A stretch of 64,000 nucleotides of DNA, from positions 6,066,608-6,130,607 of the forward strand of contig CM044962.1 in assembly GCA_024516035.1 (NCBI GenBank), in the 5' to 3' direction. Positions 18,325 through 28,189 of the stretch are shown here, in pieces. This DNA comes from Bactericera cockerelli. Lineage: Eukaryota > Arthropoda > Insecta > Hemiptera > Triozidae. Every line of letters starts with the position of its first letter. Position 1 is the stretch's first letter. A program made the position numbers and the translations under genes. The notes below the pieces were generated by a model. That model saw nothing but the letters and a program-made list of their open reading frames with translations, searched no databases and had not been told where the DNA came from.

Positions 18325-18507
18325 TTCCGCCACTGGTCGCTGTTTCACATCAAAAGAGCTACTCATTTTTCCTCACGAGGTATATATGAGTGGACCCCGA
18401 ACATCTAAGTACAAAGCAGAAAAATCCTACCTCGCTGGGCATCGAACCCAGGTTACCGTGCGTGCAATGCCTAGCGCGCCAACTCACTCTGCCACCTTGA
18501 CTACTAC
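18325..18507 (-). mobile_element. tRNA-derived SINE, family D
   Basis: On the minus strand it has an A-box-like TGGCAGAGTGAGTTGGCGCG and a B-box-like GGGTTCGATGC, then GTCCACTCATA and CCTCGTGAGGAAAAATGAG. Relatives: 33,745, 36,280 and 41,733. Confidence 0.8.
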
Positions 18508-18532
18508 TTAATCATAGCATGTAATTATATAT

Positions 18533-18705
18533 ATAATATAATAATAATAATATCGGCTTGTTTCTACTGCCGAATTAGGACTATTAAAGTCTCATTTTCC
18601 CAGCAGCAAGTCAAGATCATGTGATAAGAATTCCAAACAGAAGAAATCTTGTCATGTCCTCACTTGGATTTGAACCCACGACGGACGTTTGGAAAATCTG
18701 TGTTC
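18533..18705 (-). mobile_element. tRNA-derived SINE, family A, degenerate
   Basis: Recognisable by the ATCGGCTTGTTT..CTGCCGAATTAGGAC end and the GGGTTCAAATCC-like B box on the minus strand; many substitutions mark an old copy. Confidence 0.7.
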
Positions 18706-18819
18706 ACAGTGTTCCGTTTGTTAGGAAAAAGAAAAATATAAAATTGAAAATTTCAGAAGCGATTTATGATTTATTATAAAAGTAAACAGTAATAGGTATA
18801 CAGAGTATGACATTATGTT

Positions 18820-18957
18820 ATTACCGATAAGGCGGCGGACTATTAACCTGGAGGTCGGTGGTTCAAGTCCCGGTTTCAGCATAGATTGAGTAAAGCGAGT
18901 TTGAGTGGTTGTGACATCACGAAAGTGAATAGCACAAATATGATAACTTATTACTTA
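18820..18957 (+). mobile_element. tRNA-derived SINE, family B
   Basis: Head GATAAGGCGGCGGAC, B box GGTTCAAGTCC, body AAGCGAGTTTGAGTGG and tail CACAAATATGATAACTTA. The first bases of the head are replaced. Confidence 0.8.
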
Positions 18958-19536
18958 TTACATAATATCATACTTAACACAATTCCACAAAGAAGCTGAC
19001 GTTAAAAAATAAGGTAGGTACATACCTACCAAAGCAATGTGAGCTTATAAACGTCACATCAATAAACGATTGTTTATCTTCGTCAGTAACGCCTGCATCT
19101 GAGTTATCTGCGACGAAAAAAAATGGAAACGTCTACCCTATCTACATTCTGTGAGATTACCTACTCTTCTCCGAAACAATTGCATCAATATCAGGCTAAA
19201 TGTTACTGATTTTAACGCGAATGTCAGAGGACACAGTCATCTAACTTACTCCTATACTTGTTTTTCAAATACATCATTTGAGAAAAGCCAAATTCGCACA
19301 TGTACCTAAATGGTAACAAAGGGTAGTAGGTACAATTTTGTGCACCTGAAATTGTCCCGAGTACCACTGTTTGAGAACCTATGGTTTAATACGTGCACCG
19401 ACAACGTGAAGTCCCCCCACACTTCTGCTCCCATCGCTGCGTTGCAATGGAAGAGGTGAGGCGCGGGGTTCCATGTAGTTCTGTATGTGATTTGCGTTTC
19501 AATAGGCGAGGCGGGGGGTGGGTTTTTCGATGTTAA
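18958..19536. other. Non-coding, no feature recognised
   Basis: AT-rich sequence without a supportable gene; short frames only. It leads into the 150-base tandem repeats. Confidence 0.6.
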
Positions 19537-19957
19537 AACCTCTCTCCTGGCGTTACGGTTGGAGTACAAAATTCGGGGTTTGTTGTTCCTGGGAGTACAT
19601 AATTCAGAGATTATTTTGATATGCGGTACAATATTCTAGCTCCATCGGTTAAAATCGTGAAGTTAGCACCCGACATGTTCCAACCTCTCTCCTGGGGTTA
19701 CGGTTGGAGTACAAAATTCGGGGTTTGTTGTTCCTAACAGTACATAATTAGTACATTATTATGGTAGGTGGTACAAAATTCCAGCTTCAATGTCGGGTGC
19801 TAGCGTGAAGTTAGCACCCGACATGTTTCAACCTCTCTCCTGGGGTTACGGTTGGAGTACAAAATTCGGGGTTTGTTGTTCCTAACAGTACATAATTATT
19901 ACATTATTATGGTAGGTGGTACAAAATTCTAGCTTCAATGTCGGGTGCTATCTTCAC
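19537..19957 (+). repeat. Tandem repeat, about 150-base unit, nearly three copies
   Basis: Units begin around CCTCTCTCCTGG and contain GGTTGGAGTACAAAATTCGG, GGTTTGTTGTTCCT and TCGGGTGCTA. The last two copies are nearly identical, so the duplication is recent. Confidence 0.85.
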
Positions 19958-20033
19958 GCACCTGGTATTCGGTAGTAAGTTCGTAGGTCGCTGTAGATAT
20001 TTTAACCGAGGACGTAGGGCGAAGCACCATGGA

Positions 20034-20240
20034 GTCCCGGTAGCTCAGTGGTAAAGGCTGCACTCTGTGAATCCAGAGATACCAGAGGTCGTGGGTTCGA
20101 AACCCAGCCAGGACATGACAAGCAACCTGCCATATGGGATTTTTTCCACATAGTAATACGTCTTGGGCTTACTGCTGGAATAATGGGAATAGTCCTAATC
20201 GGGCTGTATAAATAAAGCGATATTATTATTTATTATTAAT
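20034..20240 (+). mobile_element. tRNA-derived SINE, family A
   Basis: Head GTCCCGGTAGCTCAGTGG (A box), GTGGGTTCGAAACCC (B box), then TTTTCCACATAGTAATACG and a tail AGCGATATTATTATT. Full-length reference-like copy. Confidence 0.9.
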
Positions 20241-20319
20241 AAGAATGACGATGGGAATGACCATAGAAGTGAATCCGGTGGATGACCAAGTCCACCAACT
20301 ATGATACGATACTCCCCAC

Positions 20320-20836
20320 CAGGCGTGGCCGGTGCTAAGGAGCTGCGAAACTGCAGCAACCCCAGACAAAAAAGAAGAGGAGAGGATTTTCTCAAGTCCT
20401 ACTTCGTATACAATGAAAATTATCACACATTACTAGAATAATTATTGGATAATTTATATTTTTTTTTTTGGTTTTTTTGGTTTTTTTGGTTTTTAACGTT
20501 GCTTTCAACTGCATGGTCATATCACGACGGGGGTGTTACCCTCCATTCGCAGGAAACTCACAAATCTGCTACCCACATTAACCTCACCCAGCCTGGGTTG
20601 GGCCGGAATGCCAGCATCACGAAGTCTTCACCTCGCTGGACGTTGCTTAACTTCGGTGATCCAACGAGAACCGGTGCATTCAACGCGCCATCGACGCTGG
20701 CTAAGGATAATTATTATGATTAGCATGATAAACGAACCCACACTTTTTAGATACTGAATGAGCGACTCTATAAATCCTATTTTAGTCCGGTTTATGTGGC
20801 GGCAACTCCAAAACATTTTCCCATCGGCCGGGCCTG
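20320..20836. mobile_element. hAT-type MITE with perfect 8-base target duplication, split by a 5S SINE
   Basis: Ends CAGGCGTGGCCGGTG and GGCCGGGCCTG are inverted repeats. CTCCCCAC flanks both sides (20,312-20,319 and 20,837-20,844). A family member lies at 28,270-28,486. The 5S-derived SINE at 20,459-20,702 inserted later. Confidence 0.9.
20459..20702 (-). mobile_element. 5S-derived SINE inside the hAT MITE
   Basis: Complete from 5S head (GTTGCTTAACTTCGGTGATC on the plus strand) to tail. GGATAATT lies on both sides, a probable target duplication. Confidence 0.85.
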
Positions 20837-20999
20837 CTCCCCACATTGTTAACAATGCACCGACCTCAGTATAGCTTGATCGATATGACTGGGGAACGTG
20901 TATCCTGTATCCTGGAGGTCGGTGGTTCAAGTTCAATATCAATCTCGTAATGGTGCCACTGGCCGTTGCCCACTCTACAACTACCCCAATGGTCCTCAC

Positions 21000-21120
21000 G
21001 AGGCTAGGGTAGGACCAGACATACGAAGTACAGAACCGAAAAAAATTCCGACCTCGCTGGGATTCGAACCCGGGTCACCTGGAGTGTAAGTCGAGCATGG
21101 TACCGCTAGACCAAAGTGAC
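21000..21120 (-). mobile_element. tRNA-derived SINE-like sequence, family G
   Basis: On the minus strand: TTTGGTCTAGCGGTACC and GGGTTCGAATCCCAGCGAGG, a tRNA-like A/B box pair, followed by GTACTTCGTATGTCTGG. Only one copy seen. Confidence 0.6.
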
Positions 21121-21169
21121 AAGCCTACCATTACGAACTACTCACTCTCTAACCAACAACTACTTACTT

Positions 21170-21362
21170 CAAGGGCTGGGTGGAAGAGATTGCCATAGGC
21201 AATAACCCCGCCCTTTAGTTAGGACATAATATGTATACTATATTTTTCTATTCTTTTTTCTTTTTATTGTAATATTGTTTCCATTTATAATTGTTATAAT
21301 AATTATTTGTAGTTACATTATGTCGTTTTATATCTAATAAAGTGTTTAATAATAATAATAAT
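21170..21362 (+). mobile_element. LINE 3' end fragment
   Basis: GGTGGAAGAGATTGCCATAG, CCCCGCCCTTTAGTTAGGAC and the end TCTAATAAAGTGTTTAATAA are shared with 23,905, 36,690 and 45,508. The AATAAA-like end and repeated 5' truncation suggest a non-LTR retrotransposon tail. Confidence 0.65.
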
Positions 21363-21860
21363 AAAAAGTTCAGGGTAAACACACAACATAAGAAGGACCA
21401 TCAGTAAACCAGTAATTCTATCGAAATAAACTCGTGTGATACCACACAACTTTCCTTATTACTCGAAAATAAATCGAATTCCGCCACTGGTGGCTAAACA
21501 GTAACAGCTGGATGAAAATTAACTTCAAATTCATAATCAGCAACTCAAAATCATTCCATTTGACATGTCACAACCCCCACCATTTAAGATGAATAAGAAA
21601 AAAGTTAGTCTCATACAAAACTGGTTGTTATTCGAGATTTGGTAGTTAACAACTTGAAAAAAAAAATGTTGGATGTACAAAACAAACAACAATAACAACC
21701 GAAAGATACGTTGGGAATTGAAATAATGAATCTTGGGAATCCAAAGAGCAGCTATATAATCGATACAAAACTCAACAAAACATTAAATGGTAGGTATATA
21801 TAGTTAAAAAAAACAGCATTATAAGCCTTCTAAATTACCTGAAAACATTTAAACTGTGTA
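21363..21860. other. Non-coding, no feature recognised
   Basis: AT-rich spacer without repeats or genes I can support. Confidence 0.5.
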
Positions 21861-22104
21861 TACACTTGTTCAATTCACCAAGGAATCGGCGCGAACGACC
21901 CCGTCAACTTCAGAGTTAAATCGCCTTTATCGAGAAAAAAAACAGCATCATTGTCATTGCTATGGATATGCGCGTGCGCAGACCAGGTACCAGAAAACAT
22001 CCACCACGTCATGCATAACCAGAAGACCTCGGTTCGGACCATGAGATTCAACTCTTTGGTACTTTTCTCTGGTTCACGGAGTAGGAACCTAGGAGGTGCA
22101 ACGG

Positions 22105-22385
22105 GTTGTTTGGTACTCTGCACAGGTGCCAGCGGTGCAACCGGTTATTTGTTAAGCACGAGTTATGATTATAACAACGATGTATTATAGTCAATTCTAG
22201 CAGCACAGCGCGGCGGTGCAACCGGTTATTTGTTAAGCACGAGTTATGATTATAACAACCCTGTATAGTTGTTATAGTCAATTCTAGCATTCTAGCAGCA
22301 CAGCGGTGCAACCGGTTATTTGTTATGATATTAATAAACCTGTGTAGTTCTCTAGCATCTCAGCGGTGCAATTGATTATTATTTG
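22105..22385 (+). repeat. Tandem repeat around GGTGCAACCGGTTATTTGTT
   Basis: Three to four units of roughly 80 bases, each with GTGCAACCGGTTATTTGTTA followed by AGCACGAGTTATGATTATAA. Decays rightward. Confidence 0.85.
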
Positions 22386-22727
22386 TTCAATTGGTTATTT
22401 TATTTAAAATGACTGTCTCTTTCTTTGTATTGGCGTTGTTTACACCTCGGCCGAGGTGTTTGATGAGTGTTTCACAATCTATAATTTTGAAGTGGTTGTA
22501 TATTAAATTTGATTGTATATTTGATCTATGCCACATGTCAATGGCATGGATCAAATATTATATTAATTATATTTGATAGTTCACATATGCTTCCTTGTCT
22601 TTTACACTAGAGTGAATATTATAGAGCATATGATATTTTAAAGAAATTGAATTTAAAAATGGTTAATCCATTGATTATTCTATTGCTGATGGAGTTTTCT
22701 AGACAAAGAGAACCCTGTTTCGAGTAA

Positions 22728-23136
22728 GGATTTTTTTTTTTTTTTTTCAAAATAATCATGATTTATTTAACTGTATCTCCATACTACAAACATGTCATCT
22801 TTCTTCTTCCGACATGGTGCCTACCAGGCTCGAGGCATTTCCACGCTGGACTGCCAATGACAGTCGTTGGCGTAGAATAGAATATATTTTTATTGTAAAT
22901 AAAGCCTTTCGGCATCTTACAACGTCAATAGTATAAAAATTACATTAGTACAATTAAATGTTACAATATAAGTAGTTACGTAGAAAAATAATAATAAAAT
23001 ATTAGATACTACATATATTAGGTATTATGACTTATTATGTAGATGATTTTCATAGTCTAATGTAGATTGCCATGTTAAATTGTTTATGAAATACTATATT
23101 TGTAGTTTATGCCTACGATAAAGATATTTAAGTAAA
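22728..23136 (-). mobile_element. Retroelement copy with poly(A) tail and short target duplication
   Basis: A T16-like run (22,731-22,747) marks a minus-strand poly(A) tail. The site word GTAAGGATT occurs on both sides (around 22,721 and 23,140). The body has AATAGAATATATTTTTATTG and ATAAAGCCTTTCGGCATC. Class unknown. Confidence 0.55.
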
Positions 23137-23360
23137 ATTTAAGTAAGGATTAACTAATCCTGTTTCATAATTCCGGGCTACTTCTCGTGGTTAATCCTTT
23201 GATTATTGTTAATCCTTTATATAATTGTTAATCCTATAAATGGTTAATCCTTTGATTATTCCATTACTCATGGAGTTTTCTAGACAAAGAGAACCCTGTT
23301 TCGAGTAAGCATTATCTAATCCTGTTTCATAATCCCGGGCTACTTCTCGTCCCCCCCCAG

Positions 23361-23526
23361 GACCCCAGCATCAGCTACGACCTCAACGGGAACGATTTCG
23401 ACCCCCGACCTCGCCTGACGAATCCTCCTCACAACATCCACGGCACCCGCTGCGCCGGCGTCATCGCCATGGTTGCCAACAATGGCAAGTGCGGCGCCGG
23501 CATCGCTTTCCGCGCCAAAATCGGAG
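23361..23526 (+). CDS. Furin-like proprotein convertase, exon with catalytic His
   Basis: This is a 166-base exon after a CCCCCCCCAG acceptor and before GTCAGT. It encodes [15 protein letters not shown], the catalytic-His block [10 protein letters not shown] and [12 protein letters not shown], all matching the subtilisin/kexin (S8B) catalytic domain. It ends after one base of a Gly codon, which the next exon completes. The exon that should carry the catalytic Asp is not found between here and the Polinton. Confidence 0.93.
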
Positions 23527-23904
23527 GTCAGTATCAACCTTTACAGAAGAAGATCTACTATAAAGTCTCAGATGATCAACGCGATCGATTCAGATTCAAT
23601 GTTTATTCTGGGCTTGAATGGGTTAATGAATAATTCAACCAAATTTTCAAGTGTCAAGAAGTCACGAAACCTCCTTTTAATTTTCATGAGTTAGGAAGGA
23701 GATCTCGGATTTTCACTTGTGTGAGATGGTGAGATGCCACAAAACCTCGCTCACAATCATTTTGTACTTTAGAGATCTAGACTTTTAGAACGTCATCCCA
23801 CCTCTCTGGACGTGATAGACCCAAAAACACTCCGCGATCGACTGGTTGGGCAGCCCTGGAATAGAGGGTCAAAAAGCGCCGCGCCGTCTTGAATGACCGA
23901 GGTG

Positions 23905-24925
23905 TTCTTAAGGGTTGGATGGAAGAGATTGCCATAGGCAACATCGCCTCCCTTTAGTCAGGACATATGTTTATATATATTTTTCTATTCTTTTTTCTTT
24001 TTATTCTATACAGGGTGTCCGAGTTTCTTTTTTAGATACTTTCAGAAACGATTCTAGGAGTCAATATAAGACTTTTTTTCTCTCTAAGCATATACCGAGA
24101 AATGCTTCCTAAGCGAGATAAAAAGTAACAAAAAAGGTGTTTTTTTATTTGAGATGATGATCTGGAATGATCTGGAAATGATCTGGAAACCCTTCGACAT
24201 AGGATAGTTGCATGTTCTCAAGAAATTAGACCCGATCAATGCAGAGCAGCAACACAATCACTGGTGGAAAGGGCAAATGTGTGCTTACGGAATGGTGGAA
24301 AACAGTTTGAACACTTGCTGTGAGAATTCTTAAGAATGAAAATAACATTACCATCATCAATTATAGTGGCAGTATATTAAAATAAAAATATATCTCAAAT
24401 AAAATATTGAAAAAAACGCTTGCATACGAGTCTGCAACCATTGGGACATTTTCATCTTTACTATTCAAGGTCTAAAACTTAACTGACCAAATTTCGTACT
24501 GTGCGCATGACACATACTTTTTCTCTTCTCTCTTTTTATAATTTAATATTTCGTTATTGTGCGCATGACACATACTTTTTCTCTTCTCTCTTTTTATAAT
24601 TTAATATTTCGTTACATAATTTCGTTACATAATTTCGTCACATAATTTCGTTACATAATTTTGGTTATGTGCCAGAGCAAAGACATGAAAATGTCAAAAA
24701 CACCTTTTTTGTTACTTTTTATCTCGCTTAGGAAACATTTCTCGGTATATGCTTAGAGAGAAAAAAAGTTTTATATTGACTCCTAGAATCGTTTCTGAAA
24801 GTATCTAAAAAAAAAACTCGGACACCCTGTATATTGTTTCCATTTTTTCATTGGTATAATAATTATTTGTTTTGTACATAATTATGTCTTTTTATATCTA
24901 ATAAAGTGTTTAATAATAATAATAT
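23905..24925 (+). mobile_element. LINE 3' end fragment interrupted by a mariner-type element
   Basis: GGTTGGATGGAAGAGATTGC at the left and TCTAATAAAGTGTTTAATAA at the right are one LINE tail separated by the insertion at 24,011-24,829. Confidence 0.7.
24011..24829. mobile_element. Tc1/mariner-type element, internally deleted, long TIRs
   Basis: Starts CAGGGTGTCCGAG and ends with its inverse; TA flanks both ends. The inverted repeats extend over about 120 bases with a few mismatches. Inside, 24,192-24,323 encodes a transposase-like C-terminal end (EIRPDQCRAA...GGKQFEHLL stop), so it derives from an autonomous element by deletion. A related fragment lies at 33,900-34,250. Confidence 0.85.
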
Positions 24926-25044
24926 AACAACAAGAAAATTCTCTTCTGATACAGCTTTGTTAGGTGAAACTTGATGGGGTCAAATTAACAGACAAAATCG
25001 AGTTTTTAAGTCATGACAAGTTACATTCTATTCTATACTTTTTC

Positions 25045-25190
25045 TAAGTTATCATATTTGTTTTAATGACTTTTGTGATATCACAACTACTCAAACTCGC
25101 TTGACAAAATAGTCCCTGAAACGGGGACTTGAACCGCCGACCTCCAGGTTACAAATCTGCCGCCTTATCGATCAAGCTACTGAGGGCGGT
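25045..25190 (-). mobile_element. tRNA-derived SINE, family B
   Basis: Near-complete minus-strand copy: tail AAGTTATCATATTTG, B box GGACTTGAACC and head CGATCAAGCTACTGAGG as read on plus. Confidence 0.85.
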
Positions 25191-25367
25191 GATACTCATT
25201 ATGAGGAAAACATGTACCTCTCTTCCCTTTCTTCCAATTGGAAACATTTATAAACCCTATTGAATATTTCCTCCCTCGTAAATGCATCCCTCTCCCTCTT
25301 TCTCAAATTTATTTACCTCCCTTCGTTTCTATCTTTCATTCTCTGGGGTCGGCGTATGTTCTAGTCT

Positions 25368-25574
25368 ACTTTAGCTCAGTGGTAAAGGCGGCACTCTGTG
25401 AACCAAGAGAATCCAGATGTCGTGGGTTCGAAACCCAGCTGGGACATGACAAGTTATCCTCCCATTTGGGATTTTTACCACATAATAATACGTCTTCGGC
25501 TCACTGCTGGAATAATGGGACTTAATAGTCCTAATCGGGCAGTATAAATAGGGCGATATTATTATTATTATAAT
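25368..25574 (+). mobile_element. tRNA-derived SINE, family A
   Basis: A box TTAGCTCAGTGG, B box GTGGGTTCGAAACCC, tail GGGCGATATTATTATTATTA. It ends 14 bases before the next furin exon. Confidence 0.88.
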
Positions 25575-25587
25575 ACTTTGCTTGCAG

Positions 25588-25760
25588 GCATTCGTATGTT
25601 GGACGGTGTGTCCACGGATCGGGTGGAGGGGGAGACGCTCAAGTTCAAACACTACTGGGTGGACATCTACAGCAACTCCTGGGGCCCGAAGGACGACGGC
25701 AAAACCTTGGACCCGCTGGGCTACCTGACCACGCACGCTCTCGTTGACGGCATTACGGAG
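25588..25760 (+). CDS. Furin-like convertase, exon (IRMLDG ... YSNSWGP)
   Basis: This is a 173-base exon after CTTGCAG, ending before GTATAAGT. It encodes IRMLDGVSTDRVEGE, VDIYSNSWGPKDDGKTLD and HALVDGITE, all collinear with furin/PC catalytic domains; the usual Ala-Ser of 'YSASWGP' is Ser-Asn here. It ends on a codon boundary. The acceptor tract has been shortened by the SINE at 25,368-25,574. Confidence 0.93.
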
Positions 25761-25869
25761 GTATAAGTATAAATAGTGCTTTATTTAGACTGTCAGCGCA
25801 AGACAGGTAGTCCCATTATGCCAACAGTTTAACAAAGCACCTCTTTATTTATTTGAGTATAAATACAAT

Positions 25870-26250
25870 GTAATCGTATGTTTTATCTACCCAGGGAGGA
25901 AATGCACACCTTCGTTGACGGCATTACGGAGGTATCGTATGTTTAATAATAATAATATCGCCTTATTTATACTGCCCGATAAGGATTATCAAAGTCCCAT
26001 TATTCCAGCAGTAAACCCAAGACATATTATTATGTGGTAAAAATCCCAAATGGGAGGATAACTTGTCATGTCCCGGCTGGGTTTCGAACCCACGACCTCT
26101 AGAATCTCTGGATTCACAGAGTGCCGCCTTTACCACTTAGCTACCGGGACAGACTAATCTACCCAGGGAGGAAATGCACACCCTCGTTGAAGGGATTACA
26201 GAGGTATCGTATGTTTTATCTACTCAGGGAGGAAATGCACACCGGGACCT
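25870..26250 (+). repeat. Duplicated fragments of the preceding furin exon end, split by a SINE
   Basis: CGTTGACGGCATTACGGAGG recurs at 25,912-25,931, and a close variant at 26,184-26,203. Each is preceded by TCTACCCAG and followed by GTATCGTATG. Family A SINE at 25,944-26,152 separates the copies. Confidence 0.8.
25944..26152 (-). mobile_element. tRNA-derived SINE, family A
   Basis: Complete minus-strand copy with CCACTTAGCTACCGGGAC head end on plus, B box GGTTTCGAACCC and an AATAATAATAATATCGCC tail. Confidence 0.9.
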
Positions 26251-26370
26251 TAAACTCATCATAATTATCACGCATGCACTACTCATCAGATCATCATTTT
26301 CGCAATATCACATTTACACTATAATGTCGCTTTCAACCGCATGGTCATACCACTACGGATCTTGTCCATC

Positions 26371-26866
26371 GGTTCTCCTAATTCTCGTTCTTGTTCTAAT
26401 TCTCATTCTTTTCCTAATTCTCATTCTTGTTCTAATTCTCATTCTTGTTCTAATTCTCATTCTTGTTCTAATTCTCATTCTTGTCCTAATTGTCATTCTT
26501 GTCCTAATTCTCATTCTTGTCCTAATTCTGATTCTTGTCCTAATTCTGATTCTTGTCCTAATTCTCGTTCTTGTTTGATTCTCGTTCTTGTTCTAACTCT
26601 CATTTTTGTCCTAATTCTCATTCTTGTCCTAATTCTCACTATTGTTCTAATTCTCATTCTTGTTCTAATTCTCATTCTTGTCCTCATTATCATTCTTGTC
26701 GTAATTATCATTCTTGTCCTAATTCTCATTCTTTTTCTAATTCTCATTCTTGTCCGAATTCTCATTCTTATCCTAATTCTCATTCTTTTTCTAACTCTCA
26801 TTCTTGTCCTAGTTCTCATTCTTGTCCTAATTCTCATTCTTGTCCTCATTCTCATTCTCGTTCTCG
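26371..26866 (+). repeat. 18-base pyrimidine-rich minisatellite abutting a splice acceptor
   Basis: About 27 units of CCTAATTCTCATTCTTGT and variants. It runs directly into TTCTCGCAG, the acceptor of the next furin exon, so the polypyrimidine tract is made of repeat. The long frames through it are artefacts. Confidence 0.95.
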
Positions 26867-26869
26867 CAG

Positions 26870-27079
26870 AGTCGCAACGGACGGGGCGCTCTCTATGTGT
26901 TTGCCGCGGGCAACGGAAAGGACAAGGGCGACACCTGTGCGTGCGACGGTTACGTGTCGTCCATCTTCACGGTTGCCATAGCAACCTGCGACCGGTTCGG
27001 TCACGTGACGGCCTACTCAGAGCGGTGCTCCGGCATCATAGCCACCGCTTTCTCGGCCGGCCTCAACAAGCATCATGTG
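26870..27079 (+). CDS. Furin-like convertase, exon with oxyanion-hole Asn
   Basis: This is a 210-base exon (70 codons, in phase at both ends). It encodes GALYVFAAGNGK, where Asn is the oxyanion-hole residue (Asp in PC2 types). CACDGYVSSIFTVAIA and AYSERCSGIIATAFSAG follow. The scaffold is furin-like, but the segment after CDGY differs much from typical furins, so this is a divergent paralogue. Donor GTGAGT. Confidence 0.92.
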
Positions 27080-27095
27080 GTGAGTTCTTACTTCT

Positions 27096-27308
27096 GTCCC
27101 GGTAGCTCAGTGGTAAAGGCGGCACTCTGTGAATCCAGAGATTCCAGTGGTCGCGGGTTCGAACCCCAACCGGGACAAGACAAGTTATCCTCCCATTTGG
27201 GATTTTTACCACATAATAATACGTCTTGAGCTTACTGATGGAATAATGGGACTTTAATAGTCCTAATCGGGCTGTATATAAATAAGGCGATATTATTATT
27301 ATTATTAT
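27096..27308 (+). mobile_element. tRNA-derived SINE, family A
   Basis: Full-length copy 16 bases after the furin exon donor. A box TAGCTCAGTGG, B box GCGGGTTCGAACCCC, tail GCGATATTATTATTATTATT. Confidence 0.92.
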
Positions 27309-27362
27309 TACTTCCGAGAAATTTCAAATATTAATTACTAACTCCTCCGTGGTAGTTTTTAA

Positions 27363-27480
27363 CTACCTCCGTGGCTCAATGGTTAAGAGCATTGGTTGTT
27401 GACCCGGAGGTTGCGGGTTCAAATCTCGGCCGGAGCAAAAATTCTAACCGAGTTTTTCCGTTTCCGGAATGGCATGGTCC
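27363..27480 (+). mobile_element. tRNA-derived SINE, family F
   Basis: Head CCTCCGTGGCTCAATGGTTA, B box GCGGGTTCAAATC, then a TTCCGTTTCCGGAATGGC body. Relatives at 51,288 and 52,228. Confidence 0.8.
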
Positions 27481-27635
27481 ACACAGGTGCAACATGCAAC
27501 ATGTTGCTGCAACATGAATTCACTCTGTGTGGACGGCTTCTGAACACGAACGTTAAAAAATTACCCATCAGGATGTCGGTTTCCTACCGAACATCTTTGA
27601 TCTTTGTTGCTACTGTGTTGCACGTGTGTAGAGAC

Positions 27636-27747
27636 GGGACGGCACCTGAACAGAATTTTCTGTGCAAAAAGTCAGCTCCAACCGGGTATCGAACTCAGGA
27701 TCTCTGGACTACGGGCAGTAGTCACAACCGTTACGCCACGGAGGCTG
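27636..27747 (-). mobile_element. tRNA-derived SINE, family E (fragment)
   Basis: On minus: GCCTCCGTGGCGTAACGG, then CTGCCCGTAGTCCAGAGATC. Same head as 41,414 and 44,646. Confidence 0.75.
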
Positions 27748-28189
27748 GCTTATTTACCTCTCAATAGGGGGGAATTTCTGAGAGAAACTTTATGAAGATG
27801 GGAAAGAGGAGGAGAGAGGAGGAGCTAGAGCTCTCTCTGTCTGGCTCGTTCGGAATTTATACACACAGCACTTTGGACACTTTGTACTAGAGCTTCAGTA
27901 GAAAAAGAGGGTGTTTGTGTTACACTTGTTCCTTTCTTTGCTTTCTAAGACGGTGTGTGAGTTGTGTGGTGGCTTTCAGTCAGTTAGTTCCATTGTGTGT
28001 CGCCCGCCCGCCCTTCTTTGCTTTGTGTGTGTGCTCTGTCATTTGTTCCATGCTTTGCATACATTTCAGACTTTTGGTATTAGGAGAACATGCGTGGAAG
28101 GTGGTGGGTGCTATGTCTGTTCAGTGTTTGAGTGTGGGAAATGAAATTTTCCTCAACAATTTTGGAAGGAATGTGGTGAGGTTTTAAGT

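Larger units (their letters stand above)
23527..25587. other. Furin intron with LINE tail, mariner-type element and SINEs
   Basis: Contains a LINE 3' end (23,905-24,925) split by a TIR element (24,011-24,829), then SINE copies of families B and A. No coding sequence of the host gene was seen. Confidence 0.8.

Noticed and set aside
26174..27105. Long open frames of repeated VLILILVLI or NSHSCPNSHS type
   Set aside because: They are translations of an 18-base minisatellite whose length is a multiple of three; they merely run into the real furin exon.
27094..27170. Functional tRNA genes (many A/B box pairs in the window)
   Set aside because: Every case continues into a conserved non-tRNA body and tail shared with other copies; they are SINE heads with imperfect cloverleafs.
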